Source of the DNA: SZUA-370 sp034003955
GTDB taxonomy: Bacteria > Spirochaetota > Spirochaetia > Treponematales > UBA12059
Assembly: GCA_034003955.1 (NCBI GenBank)
Contig: JAVEXO010000005.1
Location: forward strand, 18,669-82,668
Direction of reading: 5' to 3'
Length of the DNA: 64,000 nt
The notes beneath the pieces were generated by a model that saw only the letters and a list, made by a program, of their open reading frames with translations, ran no database searches and was not told the DNA's origin. The position numbers and the translations under genes are program-made. Below are positions 48,337 to 57,019 of the stretch, in pieces (the stretch's first letter is position 1; each line of letters opens with the position of its first letter).

Positions 48337-49485
48337 CTAACGCTGCCCTGCTAATCCGTTAATAAGGTAGTTTCCTATTCCTTCGACAATGGCCCGTGCG
48401 TTATGAGGCGACTTGTCGAAGGCTACTTCCATGCCGTAATAATGGGAAATGCCCAACATGAATTCTATGGCGCTGTCAAGATATGCCGGGTCGGCCTTGA
48501 GCTTTTCTGATTTGAGCCCCGTATCACCGTTCTTTAGATAGCCACGTCTGAATGCTTCGTAATACTCTTTAACCGTCTGTAACGATACGAATTCACCTTC
48601 ACGGGCTATGCTGTAGCACCATGGATCGATCGACAGGTAGACGCCAAAGAGGAAGATACCCTGCATCTCCTGCTCCAGCCTGTTGAGCCCCTGCGTCATG
48701 TTTGTTGCTATGAATCGCCTGACCTCGTGCCCGGCTAAACCTATTTGTTCTCGAAAAAAGGCTTCCTTGCTGTCGAAGTGCTTATAGAAGGCGCCTACCG
48801 AGAGGTTGGCTGCATCGGTAATTTGATGGATGTTGACGGCATGGTAGCCCTGTTCGCCAAAGAGTCGCTTGCCTGCGTGTAACAATCGATCTCGACTACA
48901 GTCGCCTACATTGATGACAGGTGGCTTGATCTGTATGTTGAATATCCTGGAGCCATCCCAGTTCAGGTCTGGAAAGACGCCATGAGCGACCATGTCGGAG
49001 AGGGCAGGGATGGAGATCCTGGCACCCTGGAGTGCCGAGCGTATGGCGGCAAAGCGCAGGCTGCCTATGGCCACGAGGTATTCAGGAATACTGGCTGTAT
49101 GCCCCAGGGCTTTGGACAACATACGACGGTACATCTCGGTTAGACGACGCTCGTATTCAAAATATCTATATTGCCCTTCCCTGAAAACCTTGACTATGTC
49201 TTGGTGATCGGCAGAGAATTGTATAATAATTTCTGTCATGCTATCGAGGCGCTCAAGGAGAGTCTCCCCTCGAGCGGCTTCCAGTGCCACCTCAATATCG
49301 CTTATCACATCCTCCAATATATGAAGGATGAGTGTCTCCTTATTAGGAAAATATCTATAGTAGACACCATTTGAGAGGCCTGCCTCGCGGCATATCTCGG
49401 CTATTGAGACCACGGTGTACCATTGCTTTGAAAATAACGAGATCGCGGTATCCACTATCTTAGTCTTCGTGTCTCGTTCGCTCAT
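48337..49485 (-). CDS. TetR-family regulator with two tandem TetR modules
   Basis: 382 residues, about twice the usual TetR length. Two DNA-binding helix-turn-helix regions are visible: residues 26-47 (SIAEICREAGLSNGVYYRYF) and 217-238 (NIHQITDAANLSVGAFYKHF), each followed by a helical ligand-binding-like region. Both contain the family YYRYF/FYKHF phrase. ATG 49485 is chosen over TTG 49488. It is transcribed from a near-perfect promoter beside an operator-like palindrome, divergent from the second KAS III-like gene, so it probably controls both units and itself. Confidence 0.9.
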   Translation of the reverse strand: MSERDTKTKIVDTAISLFSKQWYTVVSIAEICREAGLSNGVYYRYFPNKETLILHILEDVISDIEVALEAARGETLLERLDSMTEIIIQFSADHQDIVKVFREGQYRYFEYERRLTEMYRRMLSKALGHTASIPEYLVAIGSLRFAAIRSALQGARISIPALSDMVAHGVFPDLNWDGSRIFNIQIKPPVINVGDCSRDRLLHAGKRLFGEQGYHAVNIHQITDAANLSVGAFYKHFDSKEAFFREQIGLAGHEVRRFIATNMTQGLNRLEQEMQGIFLFGVYLSIDPWCYSIAREGEFVSLQTVKEYYEAFRRGYLKNGDTGLKSEKLKADPAYLDSAIEFMLGISHYYGMEVAFDKSPHNARAIVEGIGNYLINGLAGQR

Positions 49486-49511
49486 CAATATAACTCCAAG
49501 CTAGATTGAGA

Positions 49512-49529
49512 AATGAGAGTAGATTCATT
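49512..49529. promoter_or_regulatory. Candidate TetR operator O1
   Basis: aatgagagtagattcatt, an imperfect palindrome with arms aatga and tcatt. It lies just downstream of the leftward -10 box, covering the predicted start of tetR transcription. A second copy occurs at 49663. Confidence 0.6.
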
Positions 49530-49541
49530 CAACTCGAGCGC

Positions 49542-49570
49542 ATTATAGGCGTGACTCGCAGATTTGACAA
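49542..49570 (-). promoter_or_regulatory. Near-perfect leftward promoter of tetR
   Basis: On the minus strand TTGTCA (49570-49565), 17-base spacer, TATAAT (49547-49542). Predicted transcription start near 49535, within a few bases of operator O1. Confidence 0.75.
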
Positions 49571-49631
49571 GAAAAAAGAGTAGAATATGCTGGATCTTGC
49601 GCGATGCCTGCAATTATTAGCATAATAATGC

Positions 49632-49662
49632 TTGACGAATTGCAAATACTGGTGAATTTATA
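49632..49662 (+). promoter_or_regulatory. Candidate rightward promoter of the KAS-SDR-Liv unit
   Basis: TTGACG (49632-49637) and TTTATA (49657-49662), spacing 19 bases, longer than ideal. Operator O2 begins one base after the -10. Weaker than the leftward promoter on paper, and may need de-repression or activation. Confidence 0.5.
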
Positions 49663-49680
49663 AATGAGAGATGATTCACT
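49663..49680. promoter_or_regulatory. Candidate TetR operator O2
   Basis: aatgagagatgattcact, matching O1 at 14 of 18 positions in the same orientation, with 151 bases from start to start. It covers the predicted start site of the rightward unit, 18 bases before the KAS III-like ATG. Confidence 0.6.
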
Positions 49681-49697
49681 AATTACGAGGAGAGACA

Positions 49698-50714
49698 ATG
49701 CATGTTGGATTGACGGGCATCGGCGTCTATGTGCCCGAAACCTATATGAGTGCTGCTGACTTGGCTCAGGCTACTGCTGTTCCCGAAGACGTCATAGCCC
49801 AGAAGTACGGTATTCTTCAAAAACCCGTAGCCGGTGAGGATGATACGACTGCTGTGATGGGTATCAAGGCTGCCAGGCAGGCCATGGCCGAAGCCGGAAT
49901 AAACGGTGGCGATATTGATCTCGTGCTCTGGTGCGGAGCCCAGCACAAGGATTACACCTGCTGGTTGGCGGGTCTCTACGTGGCTAACGAGCTTGGAGCC
50001 AAGAATGCCTGGAGCTTCGATATGGAGGCCATGTGCGGTTCAATGATGGCCGCCCTCGATGTGGCCAAGAGCCTCATGCTAACAAGGCCCGACCTTGGAA
50101 CCGTCCTTCTCGTTTCTGGATACAGGAATAACGACCTTATTGACCTTGCAGAACCAACCACCCGCTTTATGATGGATATTGGCTCTGGGGGAGCCGCCTG
50201 CGTACTCCAGAAGAATGCAGGCAAGAACGTGTTGCTCGGTTCTGCCTTCAAGGGGGACGGCTCTCTGAGCCTTGACTGCATAATTCCTACCCTTGGAACA
50301 AAGGCGTGGCCGCCCAAGGAAGGTGATCTACAGAAGGCCCACTTCATGGTGGCCGATGAGCCTACCTTTAAGGCAAAACTTGGTGCAAAGACCCTGCCAA
50401 ACTTCTATTGGGTCATAGACAGGGCGCTGGAGCTGTCTGACGGCCTCTCCCGTAAGGATATTGATTATCTGGCCGTGTTGCACTTTAAGAAGAGTGCGCA
50501 TGACGCGATACTCGTCGAGTTAGGCATAAACGACGAGCAGACCACCTATCTTAATGAGTATGGCCATATAGGCCAGAACGACCAGCTCCTATCAATAAAG
50601 CTTGCTCTGGCGGCTGGAAAGATACAGAACGGCCAAAACCTGGTCCTCGTAGGAGCCGGGCTGGGCTTCGTATGGGCCGCGAGTGTCGTTCGTTGGGGAC
50701 CCTATGTTGAGTAG
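49698..50714 (+). CDS. KAS III-like (FabH-fold) protein with Cys-His-His set, B
   Basis: 338 residues, first gene of the rightward unit, with a cgaggagagac Shine-Dalgarno. Nucleophile Cys113 (MEAMCGSMM) and His262 (AVLHFKKS, at the position of the HQAN His) are retained. The usual Asn position (GNTS) is His290 (YGHIGQND). A Cys-His-His set is typical of elongating KAS I/II, but the fold and length here are KAS III-like. The N-terminus lacks the RTGI motif. Substrate unknown; probably acts with the SDR and the proteins of the divergent unit. Confidence 0.85.
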   Translation: MHVGLTGIGVYVPETYMSAADLAQATAVPEDVIAQKYGILQKPVAGEDDTTAVMGIKAARQAMAEAGINGGDIDLVLWCGAQHKDYTCWLAGLYVANELGAKNAWSFDMEAMCGSMMAALDVAKSLMLTRPDLGTVLLVSGYRNNDLIDLAEPTTRFMMDIGSGGAACVLQKNAGKNVLLGSAFKGDGSLSLDCIIPTLGTKAWPPKEGDLQKAHFMVADEPTFKAKLGAKTLPNFYWVIDRALELSDGLSRKDIDYLAVLHFKKSAHDAILVELGINDEQTTYLNEYGHIGQNDQLLSIKLALAAGKIQNGQNLVLVGAGLGFVWAASVVRWGPYVE

Positions 50715-50758
50715 AGTCGCCATCACGCGACCCTTGGCTTTAGTAAGGAGTATGTAAC

Positions 50759-51499
50759 ATGGATAGAATGAAGGGTAAGGTATGCGTCGTAACGGGAGGC
50801 GCACAGGGCATAGGTAAAGGTATCGTAGAGACATTCGCACGCGAAGGCGCACTACGTGTCTGGGCCCTGGACATGAATGCCCAGGCGCTTGAGGCTCTTG
50901 AGAAGGCTGTTCCCTGTGTAAAGGGAGCCGTAGTAAACGTGGCCGATGGAGCCGCCGTCGAAGCATTCGTGCAGAAGGCCAAGGCCGAGTACGGTCACAT
51001 CGATGTACTCGTCAATAATGCCGGCATCACCAAGGATGCCCTCATACAGAAGATGAGCGAATCCGATTGGGATGCCGTCATAAACGTCAACTTAAAGGGC
51101 CCATTCCTGATGACCAAGTACATGGCTCCTGTGATGATGGAGAATGGTTCAGGAGCAATTGTATCCATCTCGAGCGTCGTGGGTCTCGACGGCAACATTG
51201 GCCAGACCAATTACGCCGCCACCAAGGGTGGCGTCGTGGCCATGACAAAGGGCTGGGCACGGGAGTTTTCCCGCAAGGGTGCCAAGATACGCGCCAACTG
51301 CGTGTCTCCAGGATATACCCGTACCCCGATGATAGAGACGGTTCCTGCCAAGGTTCTTGACCCCATCATAGCCCGTACGCCTCTCGGAAGACTGGCAGAG
51401 ATTCAAGACATAGCCAATGGCGTGCTCTTCCTTTCCAGCGACGAAGGTTCATTCGTCAACGGCCAGGTTCTCCGCGTCGATGGAGGGCTGACGCTCTAG
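50759..51499 (+). CDS. Short-chain dehydrogenase/reductase, FabG-like
   Basis: 246-residue NAD(P)-dependent oxidoreductase. Seen: cofactor-binding TGGAQGIGKG (residues 12-21), NNAG (87-90), catalytic Ser138/139, Tyr152 and Lys156 in YAATK, and CVSPGYTRTPM. Most like 3-oxoacyl reductases; in this setting a 3-hydroxyacyl/3-oxoacyl-CoA conversion is likely. ggag lies about ten bases upstream of the ATG. Follows the KAS III-like gene by 44 bases and precedes the binding-protein gene. Confidence 0.93.
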   Translation: MDRMKGKVCVVTGGAQGIGKGIVETFAREGALRVWALDMNAQALEALEKAVPCVKGAVVNVADGAAVEAFVQKAKAEYGHIDVLVNNAGITKDALIQKMSESDWDAVINVNLKGPFLMTKYMAPVMMENGSGAIVSISSVVGLDGNIGQTNYAATKGGVVAMTKGWAREFSRKGAKIRANCVSPGYTRTPMIETVPAKVLDPIIARTPLGRLAEIQDIANGVLFLSSDEGSFVNGQVLRVDGGLTL

Positions 51500-51524
51500 T
51501 CAGCATGTAGCCAAGGTTCTTGTC

Positions 51525-51556
51525 GATGAAGGAATGGCGATTGCCGCTCTTTCATC
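51525..51556 (+). terminator. Stable intergenic hairpin before the Liv-type binding protein
   Basis: gatgaaggaatggcg pairs with the following gccgctctttcatc arm (14 pairs with one mismatch and wobbles). A second small stem, ggcgc/gcgcc, is at 51570-51583. No T tract. Likely a processing or stability element that sets transcript levels of the binding-protein gene. Confidence 0.5.
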
Positions 51557-51606
51557 GTGTGACTATTCGGGCGCTTGGGCGCCTGCAGATTTTAAGGAGG
51601 ACAGTA

Positions 51607-52812
51607 ATGAAGAAAGCGTTTGCGATCATCATGATCGTCGCGTTGGCCGTCCCCGTCTTCGCTCAATCCGGCGGGACAATCAAGATCGGTGGCACCTGGC
51701 CACTCGGTGATATAACAGGCAAGCAGGGTAGCATGGCCGCCCAGCAGGCCGTGGATGAAATAAACAAGGCGGGTGGTGTCCTCGGTAAGATGCTCGAGCT
51801 GATCATCATCGATGATGAACTCAAGGCCGACAAGGGTGCAGCCGCCATAGAGAAGCTCGTGACCGTTGACAACGTCGACGTGCTCATGGGTGGCATGGCT
51901 TCTGGCGTGGCTCTTGGCCAGGTTCCTACGATGAAGAAGTATGGCAAGGTCGTCATCTCCACCGGTGCTGCATCATCCACCGTTGAGGCTGCACTTGGTG
52001 CAGATGCAACCTGGTACTTCCACCTGCATCCCTGGGACTACAACCAGGGCGCTTCCTATGCTCAGGGTTGGGCCGAGATTGAGAAGAAGTATTCTGCTAT
52101 CAAGATAAAGAAGATATTCCTCGCCTACGAGGAAGGTGCCTTTGGTAAGGCTTCCTTCGACCAGACAAAGATACTGTTTGGCAAGGATGGCAAGTACATC
52201 GTAGATGGTGCCTCCTTCAAGAGTGCGGCCGTTGGTGGTGGTGACTATGGTTCCATGCTGGAAGCGGCCAAGGATGCCAAGCCGGACCTCTTCCTCTGGG
52301 CCGGATATGATGCCGATGCCCTCCCGATGCTGGAGCAGGCCAAGGCTATGAGGTTCACCCCCAAGATATATCTCGGAGCGCCCCCCGGATGGCCCATTGG
52401 CTTTGGTACCTCCAAGCTGTCAGACAACGTGATGCTCTATGGCATGTGGGCTCCCTCTATTAACGAGATCAGCGCCACCAGCAAGAAGTTCTATGATGGT
52501 TTCGTGGCCAAGTATAAGACTGAGCCGGCCACATACTTTGCCCCTCTTTCGTACTCAGCCGTCTATGTCTATGCCGAGGCCGTGAAGCGCGCTGGAACAA
52601 CAGAGACCCAGGCCGTCATCAAGGCTCTCGAGGCTACCAACTATGCCTCGCCCCTTGGCCAGACAATAACGTTTGCTCCATCGAACATCATCAAGCACCA
52701 GGGTATCAAGAACCAGAAGATACTCCAGTGGCAGAATGGACGCCAGGAAGTCATCTGGCCGTTTGAATCAGCGACCGCCAAGCCCGTTTATCCCTTCCCC
52801 AAGTGGAAGTAA
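51607..52812 (+). CDS. livK: Liv-type ABC transporter, periplasmic binding protein
   Basis: 401 residues of the branched-chain amino-acid type periplasmic binding family (Peripla_BP_6). The ATG at 51607 with aaggaggacag gives a clear signal peptide, MKKAFAIIMIVALAVPVFA, cleaved before QSGG. Seen: IKIGGTWPLGDITGKQGSMAAQQAV, VDVLMGGMASGVALG, and the distal GTIPVISTGA-like KVVISTGAAS. Family members bind amino acids, but also amides, aromatic and other carboxylic acids, so the ligand is not decided by sequence. An upstream frame from 51520 has no Shine-Dalgarno and lacks a signal. Confidence 0.9.
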   Translation: MKKAFAIIMIVALAVPVFAQSGGTIKIGGTWPLGDITGKQGSMAAQQAVDEINKAGGVLGKMLELIIIDDELKADKGAAAIEKLVTVDNVDVLMGGMASGVALGQVPTMKKYGKVVISTGAASSTVEAALGADATWYFHLHPWDYNQGASYAQGWAEIEKKYSAIKIKKIFLAYEEGAFGKASFDQTKILFGKDGKYIVDGASFKSAAVGGGDYGSMLEAAKDAKPDLFLWAGYDADALPMLEQAKAMRFTPKIYLGAPPGWPIGFGTSKLSDNVMLYGMWAPSINEISATSKKFYDGFVAKYKTEPATYFAPLSYSAVYVYAEAVKRAGTTETQAVIKALEATNYASPLGQTITFAPSNIIKHQGIKNQKILQWQNGRQEVIWPFESATAKPVYPFPKWK

Positions 52813-52839
52813 GCGCGAGCTGAACCGGTATTAATCCTG

Positions 52840-52866
52840 GCCGTCGGCTCACTGTGAGCCGACGGC
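52840..52866 (+). terminator. Strong hairpin between livK and livH
   Basis: Perfect 13-base arms gccgtcggctcac (52840-52852) and gtgagccgacggc (52854-52866) around one base. Followed by ttattctc, not a full T tract. Expected to cause partial termination or protect the upstream livK message from 3' decay. Confidence 0.75.
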
Positions 52867-52890
52867 TTATTCTCGACCAAAGGGACAGAG

Positions 52891-53814
52891 ATGGCGAATA
52901 AACGGAACGCGACAATTCTAGTCGCGCTAATCACAGCGGCGGTCGTGGGCATACTGATATGGCGCCCGACCGTGCTCATCTATGGATTCCAGTCGGCCGG
53001 ACTGTATGCCTCCATCGCTATCCCGATGGGGCTCATTCTAGGCATCGTACACATCGTCAACCTCGCCCATGGCGAGTTTATGATGGTGGCGGCTTACTTT
53101 ACCTACATGATCTGCGCGGCAACCGGGATGGATCCTTACTTGGCTCTTGTTCCTGCCGCCTTGGTTACAGCCCTTTTCGGATTCATCATATACAAGCTTA
53201 CCATAAGGCAAGCGCTCAAGTCTCCTGAGCTTAATCAGCTCATCCTGACATTCGGCATAGCCATTTCTATGACGCAGGTTGCAAACCTTCTCTTTACCAC
53301 GCAGACCCGCAAACTGTCGTTCGACTATGTATCGGCGTCGCTCGATATAGGAGAGCTCTCCTTTGGCATATACAAATTTGTGTTTGTCGGAATAGCCCTC
53401 CTTATGATAGTGGGTCTCAAGCTGTTCCTTACAAAGACGACGACTGGAAAGGCCGCCCTCGCCGTAGGGCAGAACCCAAAGGGTGCGGCTATTGTAGGCA
53501 TAGACGTAGACAAGACATACGGTTTCGTCTTCGCACTGGCTTCCGCCCTCATTGGCATGATGGGAGCCGTGTTTATAACGAGTTCATCTATCTTTCCGGC
53601 CGTAGGAAGCCCCTTTACCATGAAAAGTTTCTGCCTCATAGCCATGGCAGGCATAGGCAACATACCGGGAATCCTGAGCGCCAGCATACTGCTAGGCGTC
53701 TCAGAGAATTTCCTGAAGGCCTTCCGTGCAACCCGTGGTTGGGCTGATATAGTATTCTTCGTCCTCATAATAACGGTTATTCTGGGGCGTTCTATCAGGG
53801 GGAAGAAGGCATGA
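52891..53814 (+). CDS. livH: Liv-type ABC transporter permease
   Basis: 307-residue membrane protein with about eight helices. Seen: the family start LYASIAIPMGLILGIVHIVNLAHGEFMM, in which NLAHGE is diagnostic of LivH, and a cytoplasmic loop with VGQNPKGAAIVGIDVDKTYGFVF. Its last four bases overlap livM (atga), so the two permeases are translationally coupled. Confidence 0.93.
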   Translation: MANKRNATILVALITAAVVGILIWRPTVLIYGFQSAGLYASIAIPMGLILGIVHIVNLAHGEFMMVAAYFTYMICAATGMDPYLALVPAALVTALFGFIIYKLTIRQALKSPELNQLILTFGIAISMTQVANLLFTTQTRKLSFDYVSASLDIGELSFGIYKFVFVGIALLMIVGLKLFLTKTTTGKAALAVGQNPKGAAIVGIDVDKTYGFVFALASALIGMMGAVFITSSSIFPAVGSPFTMKSFCLIAMAGIGNIPGILSASILLGVSENFLKAFRATRGWADIVFFVLIITVILGRSIRGKKA

Positions 53815-54755
53815 AGTTCAAGACCTCCTATCTGGCGGCGGCAGTCATAGCCGCCATTGTCATAGCCTTCCCGGCCTTCCTCGGTGCGTATCCGCTCAAT
53901 GTGGCCCGCAACGTGATGACCTATATGGCACTTGCCATAAGCTGGGACATGCTTCTTCGTTCGGGGCAGATTTCCTTCGGTGTTGCCGGGCTCTTCGGCC
54001 TTGGCTCCTATGCCTCCATATTGGCCGTACTGCGTGGCGGCATGGATCCGATGCTGAGCATCGTGTTTGCGGCTGCCTTCGCGGGCGTCGTAGCCTTTGC
54101 CCTTGGCTTCGCAATACTGCGCCTAAGGGCCATGTACTTCTCCATAACGACGCTGGCCCTGATGGAAATATTCCGTATCATCATGCATAACCTGCATGAC
54201 TTCTCGGGTGGTCCCGAGGGCGTCGTCCTGCCCGCCGTCATCTTCAACGGTAATGCCTCCGCTCTTTATTGGCTGTGCATGGCAGGACTCTTTGTGACAA
54301 TTGGCGTCTCCTGGTACTTCGAGAAGAGCAAGATGCATCTGGCATTGACGGCAATACGAAACGACGAGACGAGTGCTCGTTCAAATGGCGTGGATATATT
54401 CAAGTACCTGCTTATCACCTTCGTAGTCACCTCTACCTTGCAGGGCATGATGGGTGCCATACAGGTTCAGTCATACGGTTTTACCATGCCTGATACTGCC
54501 TTTGACGCCAACTTTACCCTGCTGCCGCTGGCCATGGCCCTTTTAGGCGGTGTGCATAGCACCATAGGCCCGATGGCCGGTGCGGTATTGCTTGGTATAG
54601 CTTCGGAGTGGCTTAAACTCAAGATGCCCTACGGACACCTTGTCGTGTACGGTATCATCATCATCATCGTCATACTGTTCATGCCCCAGGGCCTCGTAGG
54701 CATGGCGCGCAAGATGATCAGGACGAGCCGTAAGGCTGGAGTTACGCATGAGTAA
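53811..54755 (+). CDS. livM: Liv-type ABC transporter permease
   Basis: 314 residues, about nine membrane helices. Seen: NVARNVMTYMALAISWDMLLRSGQISFGVAGLFGLGSYA, typical of LivM, and the loop AIRNDETSARSNGVDIFKYL. C-terminal basic tail. Start overlaps livH by four bases and its end overlaps livG by eight. Confidence 0.93.
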   Translation: MKFKTSYLAAAVIAAIVIAFPAFLGAYPLNVARNVMTYMALAISWDMLLRSGQISFGVAGLFGLGSYASILAVLRGGMDPMLSIVFAAAFAGVVAFALGFAILRLRAMYFSITTLALMEIFRIIMHNLHDFSGGPEGVVLPAVIFNGNASALYWLCMAGLFVTIGVSWYFEKSKMHLALTAIRNDETSARSNGVDIFKYLLITFVVTSTLQGMMGAIQVQSYGFTMPDTAFDANFTLLPLAMALLGGVHSTIGPMAGAVLLGIASEWLKLKMPYGHLVVYGIIIIIVILFMPQGLVGMARKMIRTSRKAGVTHE

Positions 54756-55467
54756 GCTAGTAACAAGCGGGCTGACGAAGCGCTTCTCGGGACTCGTCGC
54801 TGTAAACGATGTAAGCTTTGGCATGGAGGAAGGCGAGATCCTCGGCATCATAGGTCCAAACGGCGCCGGCAAGACGACATTCATACACCTGGTATCGGGC
54901 ATACTGATGCCGAGTTCAGGAAGTGTGATGTTTAAGGGCAAGGATATAACGTATGCCCCGGCACATGAGCGTAGCCGCATGGGCATAGCCCGTACCTACC
55001 AGCTCATACACCCGCTTGAGAACCTCAAGGTGATAGAGAATGTGATGGTTGGGGCTGTCTTTAGCAAAGACAAGAGCCTTAAGGAGGCTAGAAAAGCGGC
55101 AGAGGCAATTTGTGAAAATCTTGAGCTTACGGGGCTCGAGCGTGATACTGCCCAGCTATCCATACTCGAGATAAAGAAGATGGAAATAGCCAGAGCCTTG
55201 GCCAATGAGCCAGAGGTGTTGTTCCTCGACGAGGTGATGGCAGGTCTCAACAGTGATGAAACAAAGCATCTTATATCGACCGTCCAGCGCATAGTCAAGG
55301 AGCGCAAGATGGCGGTTGGCGTGGTAGAACACGTGATGGGCGTCATACGCGAGCTGACACATCGCGTCATAGTACTCGAGTCAGGCGAGCTCATAGCCGA
55401 GGGCAACTATGAGACGGTTTCAAAGAATCCCCGTGTCATAGAAGCATATCTCGGAGGCGCCGCATGA
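54748..55467 (+). CDS. livG: Liv-type ABC transporter ATPase (LivG)
   Basis: 239 residues. Walker A GPNGAGKTT, the Q-loop and the aromatic RTYQLI segment, Walker B LFLDEVMAGL and switch His in VVEHVM are visible. The ABC signature is unusual: LSILEIKKMEIARAL instead of LSYGQQ. Sequences with DEVMAGL and a degenerate signature occur in a subgroup of LivG-like ATPases, so I regard it as functional. Start and stop overlap livM and livF. Confidence 0.9.
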   Translation: MSKLVTSGLTKRFSGLVAVNDVSFGMEEGEILGIIGPNGAGKTTFIHLVSGILMPSSGSVMFKGKDITYAPAHERSRMGIARTYQLIHPLENLKVIENVMVGAVFSKDKSLKEARKAAEAICENLELTGLERDTAQLSILEIKKMEIARALANEPEVLFLDEVMAGLNSDETKHLISTVQRIVKERKMAVGVVEHVMGVIRELTHRVIVLESGELIAEGNYETVSKNPRVIEAYLGGAA

Positions 55468-56168
55468 TACTGGAAGTAAAGAAACTTGAAGCCGGTTACG
55501 GCAAGCTCCAGGTGCTGCGCGGCGTGGACCTTTCTGTTGGCAAGGAGTCTGTTGGGCTCTTTGGCCCAAATGGAGCCGGTAAGACGACTATAATCAATGC
55601 CATCATGGGCATGGTAAAGCCATGGGCAGGCACCATAGAGTTTGAAGGCGCCTCCATTGGTGGCAATCCTACCCACATGGTAGCCCGTGCGGGCATAGCC
55701 CTGGTTCCCCAGGAACGCGAGCTTTTCCCCGGCATGAGCGTTGCAGACAATCTCGAACTGGGAGCGGCCTATGTTCCTCGTGGAAAGAACATCATAGCCA
55801 AGCAGCTTGAAGTTGTTACGACGCTGTTTCCCATACTCAAGGAACGCTATACCCAGCTTGTTGGCACCATGTCCGGTGGTCAGCAGCGAATGGTCGCCAT
55901 AGGGCGGGCCTTGATGGCTAATCCATCACTACTCATCCTCGATGAGCCGTCTTTAGGCCTGCAGCCATCCATAGTGGCCGAGGTGTTCGACAGGTTGTCC
56001 ATACTCAAGAAGGATATAGCCATCTTGGTAACCGAGCAGAACGTCAGGGAGAGCCTCAAGGCCATAGACCGCGGCTACGTCATGGAGAACGGAGCCATAG
56101 TGATAGAGGATACGGCCGCGGGTCTCGCAAAGAACCCGCACGTCCTCTCCGTGTATCTGGGTATATAG
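55464..56168 (+). CDS. livF: Liv-type ABC transporter ATPase (LivF)
   Basis: 234 residues with the full canonical motifs: Walker A GPNGAGKTT, signature MSGGQQRMVAIGRAL, Walker B LLILDEPSLGL, and the switch region VTEQNV. Partner ATPase to LivG; together with LivKHM they make a complete importer. Overlaps livG by four bases and is followed two bases later by an alpha/beta hydrolase, so import and hydrolysis are coupled in one message. Confidence 0.94.
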   Translation: MILEVKKLEAGYGKLQVLRGVDLSVGKESVGLFGPNGAGKTTIINAIMGMVKPWAGTIEFEGASIGGNPTHMVARAGIALVPQERELFPGMSVADNLELGAAYVPRGKNIIAKQLEVVTTLFPILKERYTQLVGTMSGGQQRMVAIGRALMANPSLLILDEPSLGLQPSIVAEVFDRLSILKKDIAILVTEQNVRESLKAIDRGYVMENGAIVIEDTAAGLAKNPHVLSVYLGI

Positions 56169-56170
56169 TC

Positions 56171-56977
56171 ATGGAGCGCGCCTTCGTCAACGGTGTCGGG
56201 CTTGGCTATCAGGTCATAGGCTCTGGGCCAAAGACGGTGGCGCTGCTCAATGGCATAGGCATGAGCATGGCTCACTGGAAGCCAGTGGCAGATGAACTGC
56301 ATAGGCATGGCTACCGGGTTTTACTGCATGACTTCAGGGGCCAGCTTCTCTCGGACAGGCCAGAAGCGCCGTACTCCTTTGAGCAGCACGCCTCTGACCT
56401 GGCCGGGCTCCTACACGAACGTGGCATAGATACCGCGCACATTGTGGGTACTTCATACGGGGCGGAGGTCGCACTGACCTTCGCCCGTGATTATCCGAGT
56501 TCCTGCCTGAGCGTCGTCTCAATAGATGGCGTGACAGAATACGATGCGGTACTCGGGGCGGCCGTAGATCTATGGAAAGCGGCAGCCTTAGCCGATGCGA
56601 GGGTCTTCTACAAGGCACTCATACCCTGGAACTATTCAGCCGCGTATATCAAAATCCATGAGCATGACCTCGCATCACGTGAGGATCTTGTAGCCACCCT
56701 GCCTCGAGACTATTTTGAAGGCTTTGCCCGTCTCTGTGATGCGTTCATGGATATAGACTTGACCAAGGACCTCGGCTCTATTCGATGCCCCTGCCTGGCC
56801 ATGGTCGCGAGCGAAGACATCATAAAGCCGCCGCGGTATTCCAGGATACTGGCCGATGGCGTGCCCGGCGCTCTATACGTAGAAATACCAGGCTCCGGGC
56901 ATGCGGTGGTGATAGAAAAGCCAGACGAAGTATCGAGCGTACTCATAGAATTCTTAACTGGCCTTACTGCCACTTGA
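56171..56977 (+). CDS. Alpha/beta hydrolase A
   Basis: 268 residues. Nucleophile elbow GTSYGAE, acid residue in ASEDIIKP, and His in GSGHAVVIEKP form a complete Ser-Asp-His triad. Oxyanion-loop LLNGIGMSMAHW replaces the common HGxPxS. Belongs to the broad esterase/carbon-carbon bond hydrolase group; no closer call is justified. It begins two bases after livF, within the rightward unit. Confidence 0.88.
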   Translation: MERAFVNGVGLGYQVIGSGPKTVALLNGIGMSMAHWKPVADELHRHGYRVLLHDFRGQLLSDRPEAPYSFEQHASDLAGLLHERGIDTAHIVGTSYGAEVALTFARDYPSSCLSVVSIDGVTEYDAVLGAAVDLWKAAALADARVFYKALIPWNYSAAYIKIHEHDLASREDLVATLPRDYFEGFARLCDAFMDIDLTKDLGSIRCPCLAMVASEDIIKPPRYSRILADGVPGALYVEIPGSGHAVVIEKPDEVSSVLIEFLTGLTAT

Positions 56978-57019
56978 TGGCAGTCACAGACCGCGCCATT
57001 GTACCGGAAGGGAGAAGAC

